64,000 nucleotides of DNA, taken from positions 17,403,152 to 17,467,151 of the forward strand of contig OZ024784.1 in the NCBI GenBank assembly GCA_964017065.1, given 5' to 3'. Position numbers and translations under genes: made by a program. Shown piece by piece: positions 35,102 to 45,838 of the stretch. Positions within the stretch are counted from its first letter, which is position 1, and each line of letters starts with the position of its first letter. Origin of the DNA: Haliclona indistincta (lineage: Eukaryota > Porifera > Demospongiae > Haplosclerida > Chalinidae). A model generated the notes under the pieces. The model saw only the letters and a program-made list of their open reading frames with translations. It was not told the DNA's origin and made no database searches.

Positions 35102-35670
35102 GATTTACACGTGTGCACTAAGCGTAAAAAGTTGGGCGTCAACATGACACACCCAGCTACCGTAATGTTCTTTGCAGCTAATACCAGCTATTAGCCATAG
35201 CACGCGACAGAATACTCAGCCGGCTTTGTAGACTACTATCGAAGACTAGGAATCCTCAGATAAAGCGGTAGCAAACTATTGTGTGACAATATTGTCAATC
35301 GGCAAGACATCACATAGCCTCGTCCCCAGTCCCTCTTCCAGTCCTCTGGGGACGAGGCTAGACATCACAGTGATCAAACACCCGTGTTTTGTTCGGTTTT
35401 GTTACATACACATATAGATCAGACTCTACATGTAGACGAACCCAAACGCTTAACCTTGCTGCACCTACGCGCACAGGGTAACTATATCTGCAAGCCAATC
35501 AGCATTAGATGATGAATCCGCTATGATATGACTATTAGCAGGCATGCATGACGCATTAGACATGAACCCACGTGTCCGGCTCCGCCTTTGACACACCCAT
35601 AGGAGTAGGACGGATGTGCACGGATTTTATTAAGCGGGCATGGCAACACGTGCGAATCTTGGTGAGAAAA
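35102..35670. promoter_or_regulatory. Divergent region between ammonium transporter (-) and RBM22 copy A (+)
   Basis: 569 bp between two start codons, duplicated almost entirely at about 39583-40089. It should hold both promoters. It contains CpG-bearing stretches and one 46-bp mobile insertion (35315-35360). Because unit B has a counterpart, RBM22 copy B was duplicated with its own promoter. Confidence 0.6.
35315..35360. mobile_element. 46-bp minimal inverted-repeat insertion with 9-bp target duplication
   Basis: The element starts TAGCCTCGTCCCCAG and ends with its perfect 15-bp inverse complement, leaving a 16-bp centre. It is flanked by the direct repeat GACATCACA at 35306-35314 and 35361-35369. 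The paralogous site in unit B lacks it, which confirms insertion. A 9-bp duplication fits Mutator-like elements, though 8 bp (hAT) cannot be wholly excluded by eye. Confidence 0.85.
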
Positions 35671-38600
35671 ATGGCTTTGTCCAAGTCTACCAACACCTAC
35701 AATCGGTTGAACTGGGAACAATCAGTGAGTTATACACTAATGCGTGTAGTAAACGACCTCGCTCCTCGCCAATACAGGAGTTTCCCTTACTCTGTCAGAC
35801 ATGTCTTGGGGACAATCCTTACCTCAGAATGGTGAACTCTTGTCTGTTACTAGCTGCTCCTTGTTCTTGTACGTGTGTGGTCAAGTTTTGCCTCTCGTGT
35901 TGATATCTTGATCACTACATTTTCTTTTTCTCTGTGCAGTTGAAGGACAACTACAGGGCTGAGTGTAAGGTAATGGGGCTTATGCATTATTATTGATCGG
36001 TTAAATAAATCATTCGGCCGAGGGGGCAGCGCGTAAGAAGAAGTACTAGTAACGATATGGTTCACTGCTGTTGCGTTCCAAGCTGTCGTGTTATACACTT
36101 CCCCTCAGAAATAAAGCATTACTAAAGCGTTGGATTCATGTGATTAGAAGAACAAACCTTCCGGATCAACAACCCAACCATCAGGTGAAGCGCCTAACCA
36201 TCCCTTTTGAGGATGAACAACAAAACGAGACACCGAGTTGTTTGTGACCATTTTTTCGCATATGCTGAACATACTTTTGGCGAGCCTTCTCTTCGTTTTC
36301 CCTTCCCCACTTTATGGCTTTTGGTAAAATATAGAAATGGTTTGGGATAAATAACATACTGAAGCAATGCTTGTGTCTTCTTTTTTGTTGCAAAATACGA
36401 CCACACTTCGACCCAGTTATACGATGCTGGCGTGCTTGGAACCACAGAGGGTTAGAGCTCTGAGATCTTGTTCCTTCTTCTAAGGCCTGCCTCTTTTTTT
36501 CATCCATTGTCAGCTTCTCCAATATATCGTCAACTGTTTTAGCAGGTTCCACCACAATACACAACTCTTCAAAGTCTTGGGTCTCGTCATCAACAAGGTT
36601 CTCCTCTTCCCCATCTACCAGTCTCTTGTAGTAAGAATGGTCATGAGATGTCTAGCAGAGTCAAAAAACCACATGGCTTATTTATAGCTAGAAGATCACA
36701 TCGAAGGTTTTCCATGGCATTACTGTCAGGCTTTCGAAAATCCAAGGGTCTGGGAACAAATACTGCTAAAGATCCTTTTGCTCGCACTTTTGATGGAACC
36801 AATTCTCTTCGACGATCACCAAGTTGATTTACTGGAAGAGGATCCACTTTATGAACTCGTAGTTGATTCCATTCCTGCAGCTTGTCAGTGCAGGTGCGAT
36901 ACTCAGGAGATTTTTTGAACCTGGTGAAATCAGCTATTGCATATGCGAGTGCGCCGATATGCTTGCAACTCCCATGAGGTCCTTTGCCAGCTGGACATCC
37001 ACACTCTGCACCAACGATGTCAAAATTTCTCCTTCCAAGAGCAATCCGCACAACATAAACTCTATCTTTTCTCATTTCAGGAAGACTTTGGCTTTCACAA
37101 AATAGTATCATCCTTTGCTACCGATTGAAGCATCTGTATATGTCCACATCTAAAAAGATTTTCTGCAGACTTATTGATAGCCTTAAAGTCTTCTGCTGGC
37201 AGATGATCTTTTACCGTTCTTGTAACGAAGTATGATACTATGTTGCTCATACAAAAATCACAATAGGCATAATCAGACTGGGTTAACATGCTTGGTAGAG
37301 GTGACCAACCACAAGCACCAGCTGCACTCCAGGAACATTTGATTCTTTGTTTTCCTTTCGCCAACCATACTTGACACAAGCATTTACCCTGTATATACAA
37401 TAAATATAGTTACAGTGAGCTAATAAGCATCGATAGGTCTCACCTGTCCAACAACTCGCTCTTTTTCCCTTTCGTGGGCGCTCCCTTACTCGCTAACCAG
37501 CCCTTGAGCTCAACCACTGTCATCTTGTTGAGTGGTTTTTCACTAAACATCATCAATGTGACTGTAGAACCGGGACGATTTCCTTGATCATCGATCATCG
37601 TTGTGTTCATCATGTGAAATTAGTGCCGCCAGTAGACATGTCAATCGAAGCAGACATCTCGTCCATACAATACATCAGTACAAGACGTGTTTAAACGACG
37701 TAGACAACGACTAGCTTATAGCTGAGGCTGGAAAAGCAATGTTATCCATACTTCTATTGAACGCGCTGCCCCCTCGGCCGAATGATTTATTTAACCGATC
37801 GATAATAATGCATAAGCCCCATTGAGTGTAGGTGTTCCATTGGATGTTGTCATTTCTCACTCTTCAGATCTGTGAACGACCATTTACAACCTTCAGGTGG
37901 TGTCCTGGTGCTAGAATGGGATACAAGAAAACCGAAATATGTCAAGTGAGCCTCTGCGGCACTTTTAGATAAAACTAATAACTACTTGGTTCTTTTTTTT
38001 AGATTTGTGCACGCTTGAAGAATGTGTGTCAGACCTGTTTGTTTGATCTCGAGTACGGGCTACCAGTGCAGGTCAGAGACCATGCTGAGGGAGTCAAGGA
38101 CAACCTTCCTCAGAGTGATGTCAATAAGGAGTACTTCATACAGAATGCTGAGAAATCGGTGAGCAGCGTATTGTTCATGTCACAACAACTGGGAGGAGTC
38201 TAATAATGGGGCTTTTAGTGTGTCAGAAGCCTTAATCTAGTCCCAAGGGTTTGGTAAACAACTACTGACTAAACCAATCATACTGTTGATTTCATGCTTC
38301 TTTGAAAAGCGTGCAATTCTTCGTGATAGCGTTGCGAGCAAAACTGGCTTGCTATTTTAAATCTGACATCACAGATGCTTACTTTGTAAGCTGGGGTAGT
38401 ATTTCATAAGTTTTATTCATACAAACTCTTTTGCGCTTTGCTTATGGAATTTCACACTGTTCAAATCAACAGTGTATGAAACTCATGACTGTGTGAACCC
38501 TGAATATGAGTGCTTTTGTACATGTAAATGAGAAGCCTTTCTGTAGAACACTCACCTGTTCACTATTATTATAATGTTCTCTTTCCTTATCAGTTGAGTG

Positions 38601-39584
38601 TGACAGGCACTAATGACGCCATCACTGGAGGAGGAGGAGGTAAAGCTAAACCACCCAATGACATGTTGTTGAAATTGGCTCGAACCACTCCCTATTACAA
38701 GAGGAATCGTCCTCACCTGTGCTCCTTCTGGGCGAAGGGAGAATGCAAGAGAGGAGAAGAATGCCCTTTCAGGTCCATACACATGAAAAAAATTATTATT
38801 ATTTTGTCCTAGTAACACCAAGCAAATTTTTAGTTTTCTCTTCTCTGGTTAGGCATGAGATGCCTACCGATCCATTGTCTAACCAGAACATGAGGGATCG
38901 ATATTACGGTATCAATGATCCAGTAGCAGAGAAGCTACTCCGCCTATCGAATCAGCTGCCCAAATTAACTGCGCCTGACGATAAAAGTATTACCTCGCTT
39001 TATGTGGGTGGAGTAGAACATGACATCACAGAGAAAGACCTAAGGTATGTCACTCCTATTCCTCGTGGTTTTATTATCTCTTGCTTTATTTTAGAGATCA
39101 TTTTTACCAGTTTGGTGAATTGCGTAACATCAACATGGTTCCTCGTCAGCAGTGTGCCTTTGTCAACTTCACTACTCGTGATGCAGCTGAAAAGGCAGCC
39201 GCAGCATCATTTGACAAGCTCATTATTCAGGGTATACACTATATACATGAAATGGCTGTGATGTCTCTCTTGTGTAGGTCATAGGTTGAAGATTCTGTGG
39301 GGTCGATCACAGTCACAGCCACCTCCACCTAGTGCAGTTCATCTCCCACCACCTCCTGGTTAGTATGACATGCAGCCATGCAGTAGAGTCAATGATGACT
39401 ATTAGCCGCCCCAGTCTGATGACTGTGATTGACTGGCACACTGTCTGAGACCATTCAATGCTCACCTCTACATATCAGTGTATTATTATAATCCATTCCT
39501 GCAGGTGCTCCACCAGACCATGGCTACTATGCTCCATCACCACCTCAAAGAGCTAACTCAGTAACAGTGTGCCTTCCTTCATGA
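35671..39584 (+). CDS. RBM22: Pre-mRNA splicing factor RBM22, copy A (C-terminally altered)
   Basis: Ten exons (35671-35724, 35778-35831, 35940-35969, 37868-37945, 38003-38158, 38594-38772, 38853-39044, 39095-39231, 39278-39358, 39505-39584) give an open frame of 346 residues. N-terminal cysteine pairs ([25 protein letters not shown]), the C3H1 finger ([19 protein letters not shown]) and the RRM ([31 protein letters not shown]) are all present, so the RNA-binding core is intact. The C-terminal Pro-rich tail is damaged. A 180-bp deletion fuses two exons in frame, and the native last exon is replaced after GYYAPSPPQ by sequence derived antisense from the transporter's first exon, ending at TGA 39582-39584. 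An 1.85-kb transposon sits in the third intron starting at its third base, leaving a GTAATG donor. Expression is uncertain. Confidence 0.82.
36057..36185 (+). pseudogene. THAP-domain fragment (transposase remnant)
   Basis: From ATG 36057 the plus strand gives [18 protein letters not shown], then after a frameshift [16 protein letters not shown]. The CxxxC pair, the HFPS stretch and the tryptophan in a basic helix are the THAP zinc-finger pattern, with a few residues missing between the cysteines and HFPS. Nothing of a catalytic domain follows; the frame runs into the nuclease pseudogene. Confidence 0.6.
36185..37613 (-). pseudogene. SAP-SWIM-YqaJ nuclease pseudogene of the transposon
   Basis: Exon 1 (37613-37444) encodes a SAP-like segment ([20 protein letters not shown]). 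After a 55-bp intron, exon 2 encodes a SWIM zinc finger ([15 protein letters not shown]) and the start of a YqaJ/lambda-exonuclease-like domain ([18 protein letters not shown]). The frame is broken at least three times: near 37,105, near 36,650, and near 36,210 just before a GASPDG motif that would carry a catalytic aspartate. It ends before the distal E-x-K residues. It is therefore not functional. Such proteins are common in sponge and cnidarian genomes as transposon passengers. Confidence 0.78.
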
Positions 39585-42288
39585 TTTACACACTCGTTTA
39601 TGTTACACGTGTGCACGAAGCCGCGCCCATAAAATTAATGTGGAAACATGACACACCCACCTACCGTAATGTTCTTATAAGCTTTGCAGCTATTAAAAAA
39701 TGTGAGTATCACTCGACAGAAGACTCAGCCGGCTTTGTAGACTACTTTCGAAGACTAGGAAGCCTCAGATAAAGCGGTAGAAAAACTATTGTGTGGCAAT
39801 TGTCAATCAGCAAGACATCAAACACCCGTGTTTTTTTTTGTTACATAATTACACATAGACAAACCCAAACGCTTAACCCTGCTGCGCCTACGCGCACAGG
39901 GTCACTATATCTGCAAGCCAATCAGCATCAGATAATGCTGTGATAGCAGGCATGCATGACGCTGTTGGAAGTTCATGAACCTAGCAAAATCACGTGTCCA
40001 GCTCCGCCTTTGACACACCCATAGGACGGATGTGCACGGATTATTGAGCGGGCAACATCGTGCGAATCTTGGTGTTGTGTGCTGAGAAAATGGCTTTATC
40101 CAAGTCTACCAACACCTACAATCGGTTGAACTGGGAACAATCAGTGAGTTATACACTAACGCGTGTAATAAATGACCTCGCTCCTCGCCAATACAGGAGT
40201 TTCCCTTACTCTGTCAGACATGTCTTGGGGACAATCCTTACCTCAGAATGGTGAACTCTTGTCTGTTACTAGCTGCCCCTTATTCTTGTACGTGTGTGAT
40301 CAAGTTTTGCCTCTCGTGTTGATATCTTGATCACTACATTTTCTTTTTCTCTGTGCAGTTGAAGGACAACTACGGGGCTGAGTGTAAGGTGAGATGTGTA
40401 GGTGTTCCATTGCATGTTGTCATTTCTCACTCTTCAGATCTGTGAACGACCATTCACAATCTTCAGGTGGTGTCCTGGTGCTAGAATGAGATACAAGAAA
40501 ACCGAAATATGTCAAGTGAGCCTCTGCGGCACTTTTAAGATAACTGCTTTGTTCTTTTTATAGATTTGTGCACGTTTAAAGAATGTGTGTCAGACCTGTT
40601 TGTTTGATCTCGAGTACGGGCTACCAGTGCAGGTCAGAGACCATGCTGAGGGAGTCAAGGACAACCTTCCTCAGAGTGATGTCAATAAGGAGTACTTCAT
40701 ACAGAATGCTGAGAAATCGGTGAGCAGCATTATATTGTTCATGTCACAACAACTGGGAGGACTCTAATAATGGGGCTTTTAGTGTGTCAGAAGCCTTAAT
40801 CTAGTCCCAAGGGTTTGGTAAACTACTGACTAAACCAATCATACTGTTGATTTCATGCTTCTTTGAAAAGCGTGCAATTCTTCATCATAGCATTGCGAGC
40901 AAAACTGGTTTGCTATTTTAAATCTGACGCTTACTCTGGAAGCTGGGGTAGTGTTCCTTAGGTTTAACCTGTGCGCTTTGCTCTCTACGCCACCACGGAA
41001 TTCCACGCTGTCCAAACAAACGCAGTATTTGAAACTCATGACTGTGTGAACCCTGAATATGAGTGCTTGTGTACATGAGAAGCCTTCCTGAACACTCACC
41101 TGTTCACTATTATTATAATGCTCTCTTTCTTTATCAGTTGAGTGTGACAGGCACTAATGACGCCATCACTGGAGGAGGAGGAGGTAAAGCTAAGCCACCC
41201 AATGACATGTTGTTGAAATTGGCTCGAACCACTCCCTATTACAAGAGGAATCGTCCTCACCTGTGCTCCTTCTGGGCGAAGGGAGAATGCAAGAGAGGAG
41301 AAGAATGCCCTTTCAGGTCCATACATACGAAAAAAATTGTTACCATTTTGTCCTAACAACCAAGCACATTTTCAGTCTTCTTTTCTCTGGTTAGGCATGA
41401 GATGCCTACCGATCCTACTGATCCATTGTCTAACCAGAACATGAAGGATCGATATTACGGTATCAATGATCCCGTAGCAGAGAAGCTACTCCGTCTATCG
41501 AATCAGCTGCCCAAATTAACTGCACCTGACGATAAAAGTATTACCTCGCTTTATGTGGGTGGAGTAGAACATGACATCACAGAGAAAGACCTAAGGTATG
41601 TCACTCCTATTCCTCGTGGTTTTATTATCTCTTGCTTTATTTTAGAGATCATTTTTACCAGTTTGGTGAATTGCGTAACATCAACATGGTTCCTCGTCAG
41701 CAGTGTGCCTTTGTCAACTTCACTACTCGTGATGCAGCTGAAAAGGCAGCCGCAGCATCATTTGACAAGCTCATTATTCAGGGTATACACTAAAGCCTCT
41801 CTATATACATGAAATGGCTGTGATGTCTCTCTTGTGTAGGTCATAGGTTGAAGATTCTGTGGGGTCGATCACAGTCAACTGAAGCATCACCTGGTGATCC
41901 TGAAGGAGCCAAGCTGTCCAGTGTGCCTGGTTTACCTGAGCGTAAGTACTAAATAGCTGATCATCAGTCCTTAGTTATTTGTTTCTTTCTTACAGCTCTG
42001 CCTGTGTTTGATCCTTTCAACCTACCCAACGATAACCCTCAACCTCCTCCTCCCTCTCAGCCACCTCCACCTAGTGCAGTTCATCTCCCACCACCTCCAC
42101 CACCTCCTGGTTAGTATGACATGTAACGAGTAGGGTCAATGATGACTATTAGCCGCCCCAGTCTGATGACTGTGATTGACTGGCACACTGTCTGAGACCA
42201 TTCAATGCTCACCACTACATGTCAGTGTATTATTATAATCCATTCCTGCAGGTGCTCCACCAGACCATGGCTACTATGCTCCCCCACC
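39547..42288. repeat. Tandem duplication, downstream copy (unit B)
   Basis: Direct repeat of unit A without its two insertions. It begins with a dead piece of ammonium-transporter exon 1 (antisense ATG at 39582-39580, whose frame stops after nine codons) and then the duplicated upstream region and RBM22 exons. The homology ends in the last RBM22 exon near 42288, after which copy B has the original 3' sequence. Confidence 0.9.
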
Positions 42289-42427
42289 ACCACCTCCACC
42301 ACCTCCAGGTGGGTCATGGGGGGTACCTCCTCCACCTCCCGGGAATGCTGGCCCTCGTCAAATTTACTACCAGTCTCAGGACCCATACTTTCGTGGCTCA
42401 CCACTCTTTCGTCCGAAAGCTCCTTGA
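40090..42427 (+). CDS. RBM22: Pre-mRNA splicing factor RBM22, copy B (complete)
   Basis: Eleven exons (40090-40143, 40197-40250, 40359-40388, 40438-40515, 40564-40719, 41138-41316, 41395-41595, 41646-41782, 41840-41941, 41996-42109, 42252-42427) sum to 427 codons, giving 426 residues; human RBM22 has 420. It has the N-terminal cysteine-rich zinc-binding region, the C3H1 finger, one RRM with [10 protein letters not shown], and a full Pro-rich tail (PPPPPPPPG runs) ending [11 protein letters not shown]22 (Cwc2/Slt11 in yeast) contacts U6 and the pre-mRNA at the spliceosome's active centre. This copy keeps the ancestral 3' end and looks like the fully functional one. Exon 7 has three extra residues (PTDPTDPLS) relative to copy A. 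Confidence 0.93.
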
Positions 42428-42567
42428 TATAAAAAACTTTGTCTTACATATAATTAATTTTTTGAACTGTGGACTCTGGTCAGAGCATAGTAAGATAAAA
42501 TCTGTTAACCACATCATTGTACTGTAGATAACGATTTTCGAAGATCGTGCAGCTAGCTGCGGCGAAG

Positions 42568-45500
42568 ATGGCGGAGCCGTCACGTAAGTCTAGCAATAGT
42601 CTCCTGGAGCAACTAGATTTCACTGTCTCTCACAGGAATACCGGCGGCGCGTGCTTTCCACAAAACTGTTGCTGTTGGAGATTCTAGTTTGTACACGTGG
42701 GCTGGAATGGTACCAAAGTTGCCGCAGGTGCACAGTAGTCCGGCGAAGACAGCTTATTTATCTAAAGTAGAGCTGTTTCTTAAAGATACTGGAGAATGGG
42801 TCCAGCTAGCGACAAGCGGAATGCCTCCACTTGGCGTGTATGGATACGGCTGTGCCGCAGTGGACGACGATCTCCACTTTTTCGGTGGTGTGTGCGGTCA
42901 TGGAGACTGTTATCATAATTGTGTTCACAAGCTGGATGTCTTGACTTTGGAATGGGAGGTACTGTCTCCCACAATGTCGAGGGAAGGAATACCTCTTAAG
43001 AAGGCTCACTGCGGAATGATTGCATTCAAAGATGACCACAATAGCATGCTATTTGTAGTCGGAGGGAGTGGTACCAATCCAACCTATCATCAACCTGGCT
43101 CCAACTATGAAGTGGTTGATGGACGCTTTTGGTGCAATGAGCAGCATATCTTTACACTAAACAAAAGTAAGCTGTTGCGCATTACAATATTTTAGACGTT
43201 GTGCCATAATATTTGTACTATTCCAGAAGAATGGAGTTCACCAGATGTAGTGGGACAACCTCCTCCTCCGTCAGAGCAGTTCACACTTACTCTAGTGGGT
43301 GAGAGGAAAGCTGCATTGTTTGGTGGTTTTGGTGGACTAGGAGCAATCAATGACCTATTGATAGTTGAACTAAGCAGGCTTACTGTGGTGAGTGATTATG
43401 AACACCACAACAGTTAGGTTCTGATAACAAGTATAGTAGGAATAAGAGTAAATTAAGGTCTCTCCCCTCTCGCTAGCACTGGACTAAGATTGTGAGACGA
43501 ACTGGACTAATGTCAATATTTTCGCGGGAGTTGTGGCCCGATGAGAGGCAGGGACATGCTGCAGTCTGTTTGTGTAGTTCAGTGCTTATGATAATGGGAG
43601 GAAGGAATATGTTGAATACAAATGGTGACTGTTGGATCTATAATCTCACTACAGAGATTTGGAAAAAGGTAAACTGTATAATAATATTATCAATGAATTA
43701 TATCAATAAATTATCAACAAGCACATGTTTCTTTTCAGTTAACTCTTCCTGAATCAGTGACTTCGAGAATGCATCATTCACTGTCTGTGCTACAAATTTC
43801 ACCGATCAAAATGTTGCTGGTAGTATTTGGCGGTCGGAGAACAACTGGAAATCCTCCAATATCAAACATTGTTACAATTGAATTAAGTGAGTACCTATTA
43901 TACAGTAGTAGATACGAACAATGTGTTTTAGTCCAGGAAGGAGATTCCCAATGGAGGGTGGGAAAAATAGTTGATGGAACATCACACGCAGACAAGATGG
44001 CGTATAAAAAGATTCTAAAAGATAGGAATCTATTTGAGGGCAGTATTGATGGACAGGTTCTTCAAAGAGTGATAGAAAAGCTTGAAAAAGAAAAGAAACA
44101 AGTGAGGGTAAATTTTGTCTTTTTGAACATTTCATCGTTGCGAAACAGTTACAACAGCAACTTCAGCAGAGAACAGACGAGATAGAGCAAAAATTGACAA
44201 GAGACATCAAACAACTAATGCGTGAGAAGGAACAGGTAGTGATCAAGGGAGAATATTGTGTATTGCAAGTTGACTTTTACTATACAGATCGAGGAAACAC
44301 TGACAAGTTACAACCAGCGACTGATGCATGAGAAAGAGCAGGTAGCAAGAGAGAAGGTAACTTAGTGCATTGCTGACTTCTATTACACAGATACAGCAGC
44401 GTCTCTTTGATACTGAACACACACTTGACCAGATGAGACTGCGGTCACAACGTATTGAAGAAAGAGCCAGACAGACAGAGCAGCAACTTTCAAGTGAAAA
44501 GGAGCAACTGACAACTGAAAAGGAGCAAGTTACGGTTGAAAAAGAACAACTGGCAGCTGAGGTGTGCTTGCTATATGCTCTCTAACATGCCTGTGCATAT
44601 TGTCATATAGGTGGTACAACTGCAGCAGAGAGCTAACAATATGGAAGAAAGACTGACTAGAAGATACCAAGAGCATCAGGAGGAGCTCAGGGCAGCTAAT
44701 GAAAGAGAAGCTCAATCACGTAATCAAGTACGAGAGCTACAACAGCAGGTCAGTATCATTAGGCCTGATCTGTATCAGCAAACTCTGTCTATTTTTTGTA
44801 GCTTGGTGAAGGAACAGAAGGTCCACCATCTCACTGGGTAGTGAGACGTGATGAAGTGGAGGTAACTGAGGAGATAATCGGCAGAGGAAGCTGGGGAGAA
44901 GTGAGGGTAGCCAACTTACGAGGCCTTCGAGTGGCAGCAAAGTGCATCCATCAAGTTATTCTCTCAGATCATAATCTGCGATTGTTCAGGCGTGAGATGA
45001 CAATCGCTTCCCTAGTACGCCATCCTAATATGCTACTGTTTATTGGAGCCACAAGAGAAGGAGAACCGATGATTCTAACAGAATTGATGGATACCAGCTT
45101 GCGCAGTGAGCTATCAAAAAGAGAATTTTCTCGGGCTGACATTGTCTCAATTGGTGAAGATGCTGCCTGTGCTTTGTGCTATCTTCACGAGTGGCAACCA
45201 TCTCCAATAATTCATCGAGACATCAGCAGCAGTAATGTACTACTTGAACCTCTTCCTAACAATCGCTGGAGAGCAAAGGTCTCTGACTATGGGTCAGCCA
45301 ACTTCATGTATGCCATACGCACAGGTAATCCGGGTGGACCGCTCTACGCAGCACCTGAATCTAGCCATCCTGACCAGCATTCTCCCAAAATGGATACTTT
45401 CAGTCTTGGAATCCTGCTGGTAGAGATGTGCTTAAGAGAACTTCCCGAGACTAATCCAGCTCTCAGAGAGACTCAGATCATGCGAGTCCAGTGGGAGGCC

Positions 45501-45599
45501 ATGGTTTTTCTTGTCAGGTGGTGCATCAATGATAACCCAGCAAATCGTCCTACCATGAGAGTTGTTATGAATCTATTGGTTGGCACTATTGATGACTAG
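42568..45599 (+). CDS. Kelch-repeat / coiled-coil / protein kinase fusion
   Basis: Exon 1 is 16 bp (42568-42583, MAEPS). Exons to 43,900 encode five or six kelch blades (LHFFGGVCGHGDCYHN, LFVVGGSG, AALFGGFGGLGAINDLL, VLMIMGGRN, LLVVFGGRRTTGN). Next come several small exons of Gln/Glu-rich coiled coil (44,050-44,750) with SEKEQLTTEKEQVTVEKEQL. The last exon carries a protein kinase: glycine loop IGRGSWGEVRVA, lysine in VAAK, HRDISSSNVLL, DYG in place of DFG, and YAAPES. The catalytic Asp and Asn are present; HRD is followed by I-S rather than L-K. The style is tyrosine-kinase-like (TKL). It may sense or scaffold through the kelch propeller and dimerise through the coil. I know no vertebrate orthologue with this order. 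Start chosen as the first ATG that splices in frame. Confidence 0.83.
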
Positions 45600-45838
45600 T
45601 TAGTTACTGTACTACATTATCTACATTATCTTAATGAAATATTATTTTTCTAGTTGTCATTGTACAAATGTATTATCACTCCAGTATTCTTACTCTGAGT
45701 CTTGGCTGTGATGTCCATACTTGCACCTGCTTATCATCAGATCTTATAGCAATGCTTTCAATGTTATGATACTAGTGAACACGATAGTATAGCTACAGCT
45801 GGTATTGTTTGTTTCGCGCCGCCAAAGTAACAAGAAAG

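Larger units (their letters stand above)
35972..37823. mobile_element. 1,852-bp DNA transposon with 63-bp terminal inverted repeats
   Basis: The ends at 35972-36034 and 37761-37823 are inverted copies matching at 62 of 63 bases, beginning AATGGGGCTTATGCATTATT. Inside are a plus-strand THAP zinc-finger fragment next to the left end and a minus-strand SAP-SWIM-YqaJ pseudogene next to the right end, meeting near 36,170. Transposons of the ISL2EU/PHIS kind are reported to pair a THAP-bearing transposase with a YqaJ-type nuclease; assigning this one there is inference. Most of a transposase is missing, so it is an internally deleted, non-autonomous copy. The unduplicated site in unit B shows where it inserted; no clean target duplication is seen. 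Confidence 0.88.
35066..39546. repeat. Tandem duplication, upstream copy (unit A)
   Basis: This unit begins inside exon 1 of the ammonium transporter and ends inside the last exon of RBM22. It is repeated directly after, at 39547-42288, with exons nearly identical and introns diverged by small indels. The junction reads from RBM22 exon sequence straight into transporter exon-1 sequence at an AAAGAGCT shared by both ends. Unit A contains two insertions absent from unit B (46 bp at 35315 and 1,852 bp at 35972) and lacks a 180-bp segment present in B. Confidence 0.92.

Noticed and set aside
36181..37613. Functional host gene for the SAP-SWIM-YqaJ protein
   Set aside because: Three or more frameshifts, a missing end, and location between transposon inverted repeats mark it as a transposon pseudogene.
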